Source: JAALLB01 sp017643495
Lineage (GTDB): Bacteria > Pseudomonadota > Alphaproteobacteria > Rhizobiales > Rhizobiaceae
Reading direction: 5' to 3'
NCBI GenBank assembly: GCA_965216105.1
Contig: OZ244147.1
Location: 2,356,001-2,420,000 of the forward strand
Length of the DNA stretch: 64,000 nt
The notes beneath the pieces were generated by a model. It did not search any database, was not told the DNA's origin, and was given only the letters and a program-made list of their open reading frames with translations. The position numbers and the translations under genes were made by a program. Each line of letters opens with the position of its first letter. Position 1 is the first letter of the stretch. Of this stretch, positions 27,843 through 36,344 are shown in pieces.

Positions 27843-28100
27843 ATGAGCAGAATTCCTGAAAATCTCGATGACCTCATCGAAAAGGAAAAGCGTTCCCTTG
27901 CAGGTGAGTACTTCGAGGAAGCATGGATGGAAATGCGCGAGGATGGCCTCAGCGCGCGCCTGATTGCTGAAGTCTATATCGACCTGGCGTTGAAAAAGCT
28001 CGTGGTTGAAAACGGCGATGCGGAAGCAAGCAAGCTTCTCGCACACTTCAGAAAGCTTGACGAAATGGGCTTTATCCCTGCCAGCCATACCCTCCAATAA
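27843..28100 (+). CDS. Small conserved-looking protein, function unknown
   Basis: An 85-residue acidic, largely helical protein (MSRIPENLDDLIEKEKRSLA...). It has no signal peptide, membrane segment, cysteine or motif I recognise. Amphipathic helices in residues 15-80 suggest a small helical bundle or adaptor. The codon choice resembles its neighbours and the frame is free of rare codons, which supports it being real, but the ribosome binding site is weak. It lies between two genes for exported proteins. Confidence 0.65.
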   Translation: MSRIPENLDDLIEKEKRSLAGEYFEEAWMEMREDGLSARLIAEVYIDLALKKLVVENGDAEASKLLAHFRKLDEMGFIPASHTLQ

Positions 28101-28200
28101 GCAGTGGCATGAAATCCGGGCCCAACAACAATAAGCCGCCCCCTTTAACATGACCTGAATTCGGCATAATGTTCCCTCAAATTCATCGGACAAGGGAATC

Positions 28201-28887
28201 ATGACGAATTTTACTACCATCTTCCCGTTTTTGCTCTTTTTGCTGGGTGCCCCCCTGTTCACCGCTACCGCTGTCGCGCAAAGCACTACCGGCAATTCCC
28301 AGTCAGAGAATGCAATCGAGAATGAAGATGAAGAAACCGTGCCGAACGCAGACAACGGTGATCAACCGGCCGCTGACGGTTTGCACGATGATGGTGCACT
28401 GGCAGTTACAAACAATGCGGAACCTGAGGTTTCACATGATTTGCAGGCATTGCCCTTCCCGACACGAAGGATGCACGAACTCATTCTCGAAGCAACTCAA
28501 TCCGGCGACATTGAAAAGCTGCGCCCCCTGATTGGAACAGGAGAATCCGCAACCCAAGTCTCCCTTGGCACGATTGAGGAAGACCCGGTCGATTTCCTGA
28601 AAAGTCTTTCCGGCGATCCGGAAGGACATGAAATACTTGCAATCCTTCAAGAAATTCTGGAAGCCGGTTATGTTCACCTCGACAAAGGTACCAGCCACGA
28701 ACTTTATGTGTGGCCGTATTTTTTTGGTGTGTCGCTGGAAAAGCTGGATGCAGGACAGATGGTTGACCTGTTTCGCATCGTTACCTATGGCGATTATGCC
28801 GATTTCAAGGATTTCGGCGGCTACATATTCTACCGTGTCGGGATAACCCCGACTGGCCGATGGGCATTTTTTGTTGCCGGAGACTGA
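28201..28887 (+). CDS. Exported protein of unknown function
   Basis: A 228-residue protein with a signal peptide ending near TATAVAQ. An acidic low-complexity linker (about 25-75) precedes a compact C-terminal domain (about 85-228) with MHELILEATQSGDIEKLRPL, then a segment YVWPYFFGVSLEKLD and the ending GGYIFYRVGITPTGRWAFFVAGD. It looks like a conserved periplasmic domain found in relatives, but I cannot name it. AAGGGA sits 6 nt before the ATG. Its TGA is followed directly by the ygfZ ATG, so the two are co-expressed. Confidence 0.8.
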   Translation: MTNFTTIFPFLLFLLGAPLFTATAVAQSTTGNSQSENAIENEDEETVPNADNGDQPAADGLHDDGALAVTNNAEPEVSHDLQALPFPTRRMHELILEATQSGDIEKLRPLIGTGESATQVSLGTIEEDPVDFLKSLSGDPEGHEILAILQEILEAGYVHLDKGTSHELYVWPYFFGVSLEKLDAGQMVDLFRIVTYGDYADFKDFGGYIFYRVGITPTGRWAFFVAGD

Positions 28888-29718
28888 ATGAAACGCGCAA
28901 TTCTGAAGGACCGCAGCCTGATATTGATATCGGGTGACGATGCGGAAAAATTCCTTGAAAACATCGTGACCTGTCGCGTGGCAGGCATGGCCATCAACAC
29001 GATGGCATTTGGTGCCCTACTGACGCCTCAAGGCAAAATCATGTTTGATTTTTTCATCTTGCGACGTGAAGACGGCTTTTTGTTTGATTTGCCCGCTGAC
29101 ATGGCAGAGGAGTTTGCCAAGCGGATGACGTTTTACAAGCTTCGTGCAAAGGTTGATATCTCAAGCATGGACCAATTGAGCGTAACCGCACTATGGGGGG
29201 ACAACAATGATACCGGTATCGAAGATCCACGTCTGCCCACAATGGGCACCCGCTACTATTCGGATGATCTCCCCGAAGCCGAAGACGGCAATTATGATGA
29301 ACTAAGGGTAGCCAATTGCATGCCCGAAGGTGGGAAGGACTTCGAGTATGGGGATGCCTATCCTCATGAAACCCTGATGGACCAGTTTGGTGGTGTTGAT
29401 TTCAGGAAGGGCTGTTTTGTCGGCCAGGAAGTCGTTTCCCGAATGCAGCACAGGGGCACAGTCAAAAAGCGGATCATCATGATATGGGCCGAAGAAAACT
29501 TGCCGCCTACGGGTGAGACAATACTTGCAGACGGGAAACCGGCAGGCAAACTTGGTACGGTTTGCAGCACCGGCGGCCTCGCCTTGCTCCGCCTGGATCG
29601 TGTTGCGAAGGCTGACGAGCTATCGGCCAACGGAATTATTCTTCACTCATCCCTGCCAGAATGGGTCGGGTTTGAAATGCCAGGTATCGAGAATCCCGGA
29701 ATTACCGATGCCGGATGA
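28888..29718 (+). CDS. ygfZ: Folate-binding protein YgfZ/CAF17
   Basis: YgfZ uses tetrahydrofolate to support iron-sulfur enzymes, including the tRNA-modifying MiaB, and belongs to the GcvT fold. The diagnostic KGCFVGQE motif with its conserved Cys176 lies at 174-181. Length is 276 residues, normal. The ATG directly abuts the preceding stop. The 3' end overlaps the next gene by 11 bp in a different frame. Confidence 0.93.
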   Translation: MKRAILKDRSLILISGDDAEKFLENIVTCRVAGMAINTMAFGALLTPQGKIMFDFFILRREDGFLFDLPADMAEEFAKRMTFYKLRAKVDISSMDQLSVTALWGDNNDTGIEDPRLPTMGTRYYSDDLPEAEDGNYDELRVANCMPEGGKDFEYGDAYPHETLMDQFGGVDFRKGCFVGQEVVSRMQHRGTVKKRIIMIWAEENLPPTGETILADGKPAGKLGTVCSTGGLALLRLDRVAKADELSANGIILHSSLPEWVGFEMPGIENPGITDAG

Positions 29719-30319
29719 TATATCGCCAAGGGCGTGGCAGCGAATGCTTTCAGGAAGGCGACTGGACTTGCTGGAACCGTCGCCACTGGATGTTGAAGTT
29801 GAAGACATAGCCCACGGGCTTGCGCGGGTCGCCCGGTGGAATGGGCAGACGGCAGGTGACCATGCTTTCAGTGTAGCCCAACACTCGGTAATCGTATGGC
29901 AAGCGTTTTGCCGCATTTCACCTAAATCAACCCCTGATGAGCAATTGATTGCACTGCTGCATGATGCACCGGAATACGTCATCGGTGACATGATATCCCC
30001 CTTCAAGGCGGTTCTGGGAGATGATTACAAGGGTGTCGAGGAACGGTTGCAGCGCGCAATTCATCTGCGGTACTCACTGCCGGCAATCACTCCTCCCAAA
30101 CTCAAATCCACAATAAAGAAAGCCGATTCCGTTTCTGCCTTCTTTGAGGCGACAGAACTTGCCGGCTTTGCAAGAAGCGAGGCAAACCGCTTTTTCGGCA
30201 CTCCACACGGCTTTACCGCAGACATGTTCGGCTTCATGCCAATTTCACCCACCGAAGCGCAGAAACTGTTTCTTGACAGCTTTGCGAACATTGAACGCAA
30301 ACGGAAAAATGCCAGATGA
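29708..30319 (+). CDS. HD-domain hydrolase (YfbR-like)
   Basis: About 203 residues starting MPDDISPRAW. HD-superfamily metal ligands are visible: GDHAFSVAQHS (His52/His59) and LLHDAPEYVIGD (His85-Asp86), as in YfbR 5'-deoxynucleotidases. Substrate is inferred only at the level of phosphohydrolase. The ATG lies inside the end of ygfZ (11-bp overlap) because conserved sequence begins soon after. The 3' end overlaps nadQ by another 11 bp with nearly the same sequence. Confidence 0.87.
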   Translation: MPDDISPRAWQRMLSGRRLDLLEPSPLDVEVEDIAHGLARVARWNGQTAGDHAFSVAQHSVIVWQAFCRISPKSTPDEQLIALLHDAPEYVIGDMISPFKAVLGDDYKGVEERLQRAIHLRYSLPAITPPKLKSTIKKADSVSAFFEATELAGFARSEANRFFGTPHGFTADMFGFMPISPTEAQKLFLDSFANIERKRKNAR

Positions 30320-31304
30320 CAAGGTCATGAGCGCACCGGAGAAATCTGTCGAGATTGGCCTCAACGCGGCCATGGTGGCAATGCTGGAAGGCTCACCAGC
30401 CATCCTCGTCATACCGGGCGTTAACCAGATTTCAGAATACTCATTGCCATATGGGGGGTTCGATCCCCATGCACACCGAACCATGGAAATGGGCTTGAGA
30501 GAGCTTGTGGAAGCTCAGACAGGTATCAGGCCCGGCTATGTAGAACAATTGTACACATTCGGTGACCGGGGAAGAAGTCGTACTCTTGATGACCACAGTC
30601 CTCACGTGGTTTCGGTCGGCTATCTTGCACTCGCCCGACTGATGGAAGACACAAAAGCCAATATCATGCAGGACCGTGCTTGCTGGAAAAACTGGTACCA
30701 GTTCTTTCCATGGGAGGATTGGCGCAAGGGTCGCCCTGCCATGCTGGATGAATTGATAATTCCTCTCCTCGTCGACTGGGCAAAAAAGCCGAGTACAAAC
30801 CAGCGAACCATTCGCGGGCTTGATCCGATCTCAAGGGTAAGGATTTTTTTCGGACTGGACGAATTCAAATGGGACGATGAACAGGTATTGGACCGTTATG
30901 AACTTCTCTATTCAGCCGGTCTCGTGAAAGAAGCGGCTGCAGACGGGCGTGTAACCATGGCAGCCACATGTGAAAGCCCCGGTTTGACAATGATCCATGA
31001 CCACAGGCGCATTCTGGCCACTGCAATTGCCCGCCTGCGAAGCAAACTTAAATACAGACCCGTAATCTTTGAGCTGATGCCGGATGCCTTCACCCTGTTT
31101 GACCTTCAACAAACAGCGGAAAGCATTTTCGGGCGTGCTGTTCACAAGCAGAATTTTCGCAGGCTCGTGGACAAGGCAAATCTGGTTGAGCCCACAGGCG
31201 CATCCCAACATTCAACGGGCGGGAGGCCTGCTGCCCTGTTCCGGTTCCGCCGGGAAATACTGAAAGAACGCCCGGCACTCGGCCTTCGTGTGGGGCGCGG
31301 CTAA
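30309..31304 (+). CDS. nadQ: NadQ-type regulator of NAD biosynthesis (Nudix-winged helix)
   Basis: About 331 residues with a Nudix-like N-terminal domain and a C-terminal winged helix, the plan of NrtR and the COG4111 group named NadQ in comparative genomics. The Nudix box is degenerate: the first catalytic Glu position is His, and the EE pair of RExxEExG reads E-A (LRELVEAQTG). It is therefore probably a ligand sensor, not an enzyme. It is convergent with nadC-nadB-nadA, and a palindrome sits upstream of nadA, fitting a repressor of that operon. An ATG at 30327 preceded by AAGG is an alternative start. Confidence 0.82.
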   Translation: MPDDKVMSAPEKSVEIGLNAAMVAMLEGSPAILVIPGVNQISEYSLPYGGFDPHAHRTMEMGLRELVEAQTGIRPGYVEQLYTFGDRGRSRTLDDHSPHVVSVGYLALARLMEDTKANIMQDRACWKNWYQFFPWEDWRKGRPAMLDELIIPLLVDWAKKPSTNQRTIRGLDPISRVRIFFGLDEFKWDDEQVLDRYELLYSAGLVKEAAADGRVTMAATCESPGLTMIHDHRRILATAIARLRSKLKYRPVIFELMPDAFTLFDLQQTAESIFGRAVHKQNFRRLVDKANLVEPTGASQHSTGGRPAALFRFRREILKERPALGLRVGRG

Positions 31305-32164
31305 CCGATTTTTATATCAAGCCCAAGATCAAGTGTTGGGGCAGACATGGTGATTTTTGAGGTCGATATGTAATCAACACCGGTCTCTGCAATCGCCTTC
31401 ACGGTATCAAGCGTGACATTGCCGGAAGCTTCCAGCTTAATCGCTCCACCATTGTCGCTTTTGTTGATTTTAACAGCCTCGATCAATTGCTCGTTGCTCA
31501 TGTTGTCCAACAAAACAACGTCAGGGCCGGCAGAAAGAGCCTCGGAAAACTGTTCAAGCGTATCAACTTCCACCTCTATCCTGACCAAATGACCGGCAAA
31601 GGATTTTGCCCGTTCGATGGCAGGTTTCACGCCACCGGAAACAGCGATGTGGTTATCCTTGATCAACACGGCATCATCGAGACCAAACCGGTGATTGGAA
31701 CCACCGCCACACCGAACCGCATATTTGTCGAATGCACGATGCCCGGGAACAGTTTTCCGGGTACAGGTGATTTTGGCCTTCGTGTGGGATATCGCGTCTG
31801 CAAACCTGTGCGTATAGCTTGCTATACCGGACATTCGCATCAAAAAGTTCAGTGCGACCCGCTCGGCCGAAAGTATTGCACGAGCATTTCCCCTGACGGT
31901 TGCAACGGCGTCACCTGCAACAATCGAATTCCCGTCTACAGCGGATGACTTGAACTCCAGTCCATTGTCAAGCATACCAAATGCAGCTTCAGCAAGCGGC
32001 AACCCGCAGATAATACCGTCTTCCCGGGTCGCCAGGGTAGCGAATGCCAAGGCGTCCCCGTCAATGGTTGCATCACTTGTAATGTCACCGGCTCTGCCAA
32101 GATCTTCAAGCAATGCGCTTTCCACGGCATGCCTTATCATGATTGGTGATAGGCGAACTTTCAT
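31301..32164 (-). CDS. nadC: Nicotinate-nucleotide pyrophosphorylase (carboxylating)
   Basis: NadC (quinolinate phosphoribosyltransferase) makes nicotinate mononucleotide from quinolinate and PRPP, the last step of the de novo branch here. About 287 residues with ALLEDLGRAGDITS at the N-terminus, CTRKTVPGHRAFDKYAV with the substrate-binding Arg/Lys, and a TIM-barrel core ending in SGNVTLDTV and YISTSKIT. Start is ATG 32164 in TGATG with the nadB stop; a GTG at 32167 is the alternative. Its TAG interleaves with the nadQ TAA as CTAA. Confidence 0.96.
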   Translation of the reverse strand: MKVRLSPIMIRHAVESALLEDLGRAGDITSDATIDGDALAFATLATREDGIICGLPLAEAAFGMLDNGLEFKSSAVDGNSIVAGDAVATVRGNARAILSAERVALNFLMRMSGIASYTHRFADAISHTKAKITCTRKTVPGHRAFDKYAVRCGGGSNHRFGLDDAVLIKDNHIAVSGGVKPAIERAKSFAGHLVRIEVEVDTLEQFSEALSAGPDVVLLDNMSNEQLIEAVKINKSDNGGAIKLEASGNVTLDTVKAIAETGVDYISTSKITMSAPTLDLGLDIKIG

Positions 32165-33756
32165 CACGCTTCTTCCAACACTTGGGAAATAACACTTTCT
32201 ACCTGCGCCAGGGTCAAAAAACTGCGCTTTCGGAAATCATCTCTTTCTTCGGGAAAGTCTGACCTTTGATGACCACCGCGGCTTTCCTCCCGCAACAGCG
32301 CGCCTACCGCGACCATCTTGGCAGTAGCCAGACTGTTAGAAAACCTGACAGAAGTGTTTCGCTTTTCAATCTCGGCAATTTCCCGAATTGCCTGTTTCAA
32401 TCCTTCGCCTGAGCGCCTGACTCCAACATGACGGGACATGATGGCCCTTAATTCTGGCAGGGGCGGTTCAGCTTTTGTTCGTACATTTTCGCCTGGCGGC
32501 CGCTCGATAACCGTTTTCGTCGATCCGTCAGGCCAATGTTTACAAATAGTTTCAGCAATACGGCCTGCGAAAACAACTGCCTCCAGCAAAGAGTTTGATG
32601 CCAGACGGTTTGCACCATGCGCACCAGTTGAAGTCACCTCACCGCAAGCGAACAGGCCATCAATGGAAGATTGCCCGTCCGCATCAGTATAAATTCCACC
32701 CATATGGTAATGGGCTGCCGGGATAACCGGGATCAATTCGGTTACAGGGTCAATACCTGCCTCCCTGCAGTACTCATGCACTGTGGGAAACTCTGTTTTG
32801 AAATGCTCTCCCACCGCCTTACGTGCATCAAGCCAGGCTCCCCGGCCGGTCGTTACTTCTTCAAAAATTGCCTTTGCGACCACATCACGCGGAGCCAATT
32901 CCGCCATGGGGTGGACAGCCAGCATGAAACGTTCGCCAGCATCGTTGACCAGAGTGCAGCCTTCGCCCCGCAATGCTTCTGTTGCCAGAGGTGCGGGATC
33001 CTTGCCCACATTAATGGCAGTGGGATGGAACTGGACAAATTCAGGATCGGCAATTACTGCACCTGCCCGGGCAGCCATCCCCATCCCGCCGCCACGAGCT
33101 TCCGGAGGGTTTGTTGTCACCTCGTACAAATGTCCGAGACCACCTGCCGCCATTACGACAGCCTTGGCATCAAGCTCGGTTCGATGGGGTGAATTCCCCC
33201 TTTCCCCACGCGCCAGCAAGCCGGTTACCTTGCCGTTTTCAAGTACCAGCTCTTCGGCAACATATTCCTCCATCAAGCGTATTGAGGGTGTCTTGAGTAC
33301 GGCGGCAACCAAAGCCTCCATTATGGCCTTGCCTGCACGATCCCCCTGAACCCCGATAACCCGGCTTTCAGAATGGGCAGCCTCTCTTGAGGCCACCAAC
33401 TCACCTTCCAGGTTACGGTTGAACGGCACGCCATATTCCAGGAGGTCATGTATCCTGTCCGAAGCCTCCCCGGCCATAAGCATTGCTATTTTCTCGTCAA
33501 CAATGCCTGCTCCGGCCAGCAACGTATCCTGCACATGCTTTTCAACTGTATCCCCCGGCGTGATCGATGCCGCAATTCCGGCTTGGGCCCAAGCTGATGA
33601 AGCACCAGTTCCCACTGGGGCGGCAGCGAGCACAGTCACCGGCCTGGGTGCCATTTTCAAGGCACAGAAAAGTCCTGCAAGCCCCCCTCCGACAATTACA
33701 ATGTCATCGCACAACGGGGTGCCGGAACCGGAAAACAAGTCATCCTGATCAGCCAT
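32164..33756 (-). CDS. nadB: L-aspartate oxidase
   Basis: NadB is an FAD enzyme that oxidises aspartate to iminoaspartate, which NadA condenses with dihydroxyacetone phosphate. Residues 18-35 hold the FAD dinucleotide motif IVIVGGGLAGL. GASSAWAQAGIAA and the active-site HPTA (FVQFHPTAINVG) and GEVTSTGAHGANRLASNSLLE follow, typical of the NadB/SdhA family. I chose ATG 33756 (MADQDDLFSG, 530 residues), 13 bp after the nadA stop; an upstream extension would overlap nadA. Confidence 0.96.
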   Translation of the reverse strand: MADQDDLFSGSGTPLCDDIVIVGGGLAGLFCALKMAPRPVTVLAAAPVGTGASSAWAQAGIAASITPGDTVEKHVQDTLLAGAGIVDEKIAMLMAGEASDRIHDLLEYGVPFNRNLEGELVASREAAHSESRVIGVQGDRAGKAIMEALVAAVLKTPSIRLMEEYVAEELVLENGKVTGLLARGERGNSPHRTELDAKAVVMAAGGLGHLYEVTTNPPEARGGGMGMAARAGAVIADPEFVQFHPTAINVGKDPAPLATEALRGEGCTLVNDAGERFMLAVHPMAELAPRDVVAKAIFEEVTTGRGAWLDARKAVGEHFKTEFPTVHEYCREAGIDPVTELIPVIPAAHYHMGGIYTDADGQSSIDGLFACGEVTSTGAHGANRLASNSLLEAVVFAGRIAETICKHWPDGSTKTVIERPPGENVRTKAEPPLPELRAIMSRHVGVRRSGEGLKQAIREIAEIEKRNTSVRFSNSLATAKMVAVGALLREESRGGHQRSDFPEERDDFRKRSFLTLAQVESVISQVLEEA

Positions 33757-33769
33757 GAAGTACTCTGTT

Positions 33770-34855
33770 TCAATTGGTCTTGAGATTGACCATTCGTTCC
33801 ACTGCCTGTCTTGCCTTTTCAGCAACAACAGGATCCACATCCACTTCCTGACGCATGTAAACCAGGCTGTCGAGGATTTTCGGCAAAGTTATCCGTTTCA
33901 TATGCGGACAAAGATTGCATGGCTTTATGAATTCAACGCCCTTCGCTTCCTTCTCGATATTCGAAGCCATGGAACATTCCGTAACCAGTAGAACCTTGGA
34001 CCCCGCCTTCTGACCGATAGCAAAGTCAATCATGCCGGATGTGGACCCGGAAAAATCCGAAACTTCTACCACTTCAGGCGGGCACTCCGGGTGAGCAACG
34101 ATCTGGATTGCAGGATCAGCTTCTTTGTATGCAAGAAGTTCGTCTGCCGTGAAACGTTCGTGTACTTCGCAATGTCCCTTCCAGGTCAGGATTTTCTTTG
34201 AAGTCTGCTTCGCAACATTTTGAGCCAGATATTCATCCGGTATCAGAAAAACCGTATCACTTTCAAAGCTTTCCACCACACGAACCGCATTCGAGGAAGT
34301 ACAGCAGATATCGCTCTCCGCTTTCACGTCTGCCGATGTGTTCACATAGGTGACCACCGGCACACCTGGATGAGCCTCACGCAACAGCCGAATGTCTGCT
34401 CCAGTGATCGATTCAGCAAGGGAACAGCCTGCTCTCATGTCCGGGATAAGCACTGTTTTTTCAGGGCTGAGAAGCTTGGAAGTCTCTGCCATGAAATGAA
34501 CGCCACACTGCACAATGATGTCGGCATCAACCTTGTTTGCCTCCATCGCCAGCTGCAAGCTGTCTCCAGCAACATCCGCTACACAGTGGAATATCTCCGG
34601 CGTCATGTAATTATGTGCCAGAATGACGGCGTTGCGTTCTTTCTTCAGCTTGTTGATAGCATGGACATATGGCGCGTGAACCGGCCACTCGATTTCCGGA
34701 ATATGGTGGGCAACCCGTTCATACAAATGCGCCGTTTCCCGGGCGACCTCGTCTGTATACCCAAGTTCAGGCATATCGACCACACCGAAGCGCTCAGCCG
34801 CCAGTCCGGCACCCTTTTCTCCCATCAATGCCCTGCCCTGAACAACGCTATCCAT
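33770..34855 (-). CDS. nadA: Quinolinate synthase A
   Basis: NadA is a 4Fe-4S enzyme that forms quinolinate. Recognised by AVILAHNYMTPEIFHCVADVAGDS, DMRAGCSLAES, HPECPPEV and the C-terminal KPCNLCPHMKRITL, which carries cluster cysteine(s). The start ATG 34855 (MDSVVQGRALMG, 361 residues) has AGGAGA 8 nt upstream. Earlier starts at 34906 and 34969 are unlikely because the first sits inside the operator palindrome. It is the first gene of nadA-nadB-nadC. Confidence 0.96.
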   Translation of the reverse strand: MDSVVQGRALMGEKGAGLAAERFGVVDMPELGYTDEVARETAHLYERVAHHIPEIEWPVHAPYVHAINKLKKERNAVILAHNYMTPEIFHCVADVAGDSLQLAMEANKVDADIIVQCGVHFMAETSKLLSPEKTVLIPDMRAGCSLAESITGADIRLLREAHPGVPVVTYVNTSADVKAESDICCTSSNAVRVVESFESDTVFLIPDEYLAQNVAKQTSKKILTWKGHCEVHERFTADELLAYKEADPAIQIVAHPECPPEVVEVSDFSGSTSGMIDFAIGQKAGSKVLLVTECSMASNIEKEAKGVEFIKPCNLCPHMKRITLPKILDSLVYMRQEVDVDPVVAEKARQAVERMVNLKTN

Positions 34856-34886
34856 CGGAATGTCTCCTGTGTCTTTCACTTGACTA

Positions 34887-34909
34887 TTTATACTCACTTT
34901 GAGCATAAA
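34887..34909 (-). promoter_or_regulatory. Probable NadQ operator upstream of nadA
   Basis: A 23-bp near-perfect palindrome, TTTATACTCA-CTT-TGAGCATAAA, with one mismatched pair in 10-bp arms. It lies 32 bp before the nadA ATG. On the minus strand it overlaps a TATAAA -10-like hexamer, so binding would block transcription. With a COG4111 regulator gene at the other end of the operon, NadQ is the obvious candidate protein. Confidence 0.75.
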
Positions 34910-35119
34910 AGGTTTCAAAAAATATGCCGGGATCGGCTGATAAATATCTAGCAATTGTCGCAAGTACATTCAAGCAACAAGCTTTCAATTTCTGTTTCAC
35001 TCGGCACACCAATCCAAAACGTACAGCGTCACGCAAGAAACCAGCAATAGGATTTTGTTAACCTTTATGACCAGCAGGTTAATTTCGGCAATTCTGTCTT
35101 TGCCACGGGGAGCGAAACA

Positions 35120-36223
35120 ATGGGTAAGAGTGAACTTGCAGCCATACCGGACACTTCCGAATCCACAGACAGCAATGTAGCAGTCAACGAGATTGCCAAA
35201 TATTGTGACGAGATTCGTGCCAGGCTTGCCTCCAGCAATTTTTCCGCTGACAAAAGCAATTCAGTCGAACCACAGCCATCAAAAAGCTCAATGGTTCCTA
35301 CTCTCATACCATATACCCGAAAAACGTCAGTTTCAGGCACATCCGAGCCAGCCAATGACCAAGCGGCCAATCATGCTGATGATGATTATGAGGCACGGCT
35401 GGAAAACAGTAACAGCGAAATCAAGCAACTACTGGAAACCTTGCAGGATTCAGTCACCTCACTGAACACAGAAAAAGCGGATCAGTCGGTTGATCACAGA
35501 ATTGATGTACTGACTGCTGCCCTCAAACAAAGCAATAACGAGTTTGCCAAATCACAAATAGAATCTTCCGTCCGTGAAAACAGCCTGAAACGGGAACTTG
35601 GCGGCAAGAACTCTGAAATTTCCGAACGTGACAATACCATTGCAGAACTCAAGTCGGAAATCAGAGAGCTTAAAGAGAAGAACGCCCTGCTCAACAAAGA
35701 AGTTGATGACAAATCTGATGATCTGGGCGCTGTCAAGATGGAACGGTTGCGGCTGAAAGAATTCGGCCAGAAAATGGAAGCTCGTTACCGGGATGCAGAA
35801 CTGCAAAGGTCAAAAACAAACAGGGACCTTGAAAAAGCAAAATCCGACGAGACAAGACTTCAACACTCGGTGAGTGAACAGGCTTCTGAAATCAGCAAGC
35901 TACGCCAAGTGATTAAACAGCATGAAAACGATGCAGTTCAGCAAAATGAAACAGTCCAATTCCAAAAGCAGCAATTACAAGAACTGAACGGTGAAATTTC
36001 CTGCCTGAAAGAAGAAATGCTCAGATATCGTTCTGAAGCTGTGACCTACCGTGAGGTTGCTGAAAAATCCAAAACAATAGCAACGGTGCACAAAAAAATG
36101 CACGCCAGCAAGCTCATCATCAAAGAGCAGGAAATACAACGTCTGCGCGACGAGAATGACAGTTTGCGCAGCAAACTCTGTGAATGCCGCGAGATAATCC
36201 AGAAAAAAATCTCAAGTCACTAG
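35120..36223 (+). CDS. Orphan coiled-coil protein, function unknown
   Basis: A 367-residue, highly charged cytoplasmic protein without a signal peptide or membrane helix. Residues 1-90 are polar and probably disordered (Ser, Pro, Asn, Asp-rich). Residues about 90-360 show nearly continuous heptad-like patterns of Leu, Ile, Glu, Lys and Gln, a long coiled coil with few breaks. Only two or three Cys, near the C-terminus. GGGGAG precedes the ATG at good spacing and a strong terminator follows, so it is a monocistronic unit. It could be a filament-forming or scaffold protein, but no named family is evident. Confidence 0.8.
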   Translation: MGKSELAAIPDTSESTDSNVAVNEIAKYCDEIRARLASSNFSADKSNSVEPQPSKSSMVPTLIPYTRKTSVSGTSEPANDQAANHADDDYEARLENSNSEIKQLLETLQDSVTSLNTEKADQSVDHRIDVLTAALKQSNNEFAKSQIESSVRENSLKRELGGKNSEISERDNTIAELKSEIRELKEKNALLNKEVDDKSDDLGAVKMERLRLKEFGQKMEARYRDAELQRSKTNRDLEKAKSDETRLQHSVSEQASEISKLRQVIKQHENDAVQQNETVQFQKQQLQELNGEISCLKEEMLRYRSEAVTYREVAEKSKTIATVHKKMHASKLIIKEQEIQRLRDENDSLRSKLCECREIIQKKISSH

Positions 36224-36230
36224 TTCCAAA

Positions 36231-36270
36231 AAAATACCGCCAGGGCTTTTCTCCCCGGCGGTATTTTTTT
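36231..36270. terminator. Strong bidirectional terminator
   Basis: AAAATACCGCC (36231-36241) pairs with GGCGGTATTTT (36257-36267) around a 15-nt loop. A T-run follows on the plus strand and the matching A-run precedes it, so it can end both the coiled-coil gene (+) and the chemoreceptor gene (-). Confidence 0.9.
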
Positions 36271-36296
36271 GTTTACTCGAACTTTGAATACGCTTG

Positions 36297-36330
36297 ATAC
36301 AAACGGGCTCATCAACTCACCCGTTTGTAT
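36297..36330. repeat. Perfect 11-bp stem-loop after the chemoreceptor gene
   Basis: ATACAAACGGG (36297-36307) and CCCGTTTGTAT (36320-36330) form a perfect stem with a 12-nt loop, 14 bp beyond the chemoreceptor stop. No T-run follows, so it may protect the mRNA 3' end, with the true terminator beyond it. Confidence 0.7.
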
Positions 36331-36344
36331 TGCGAATGGGGTTA

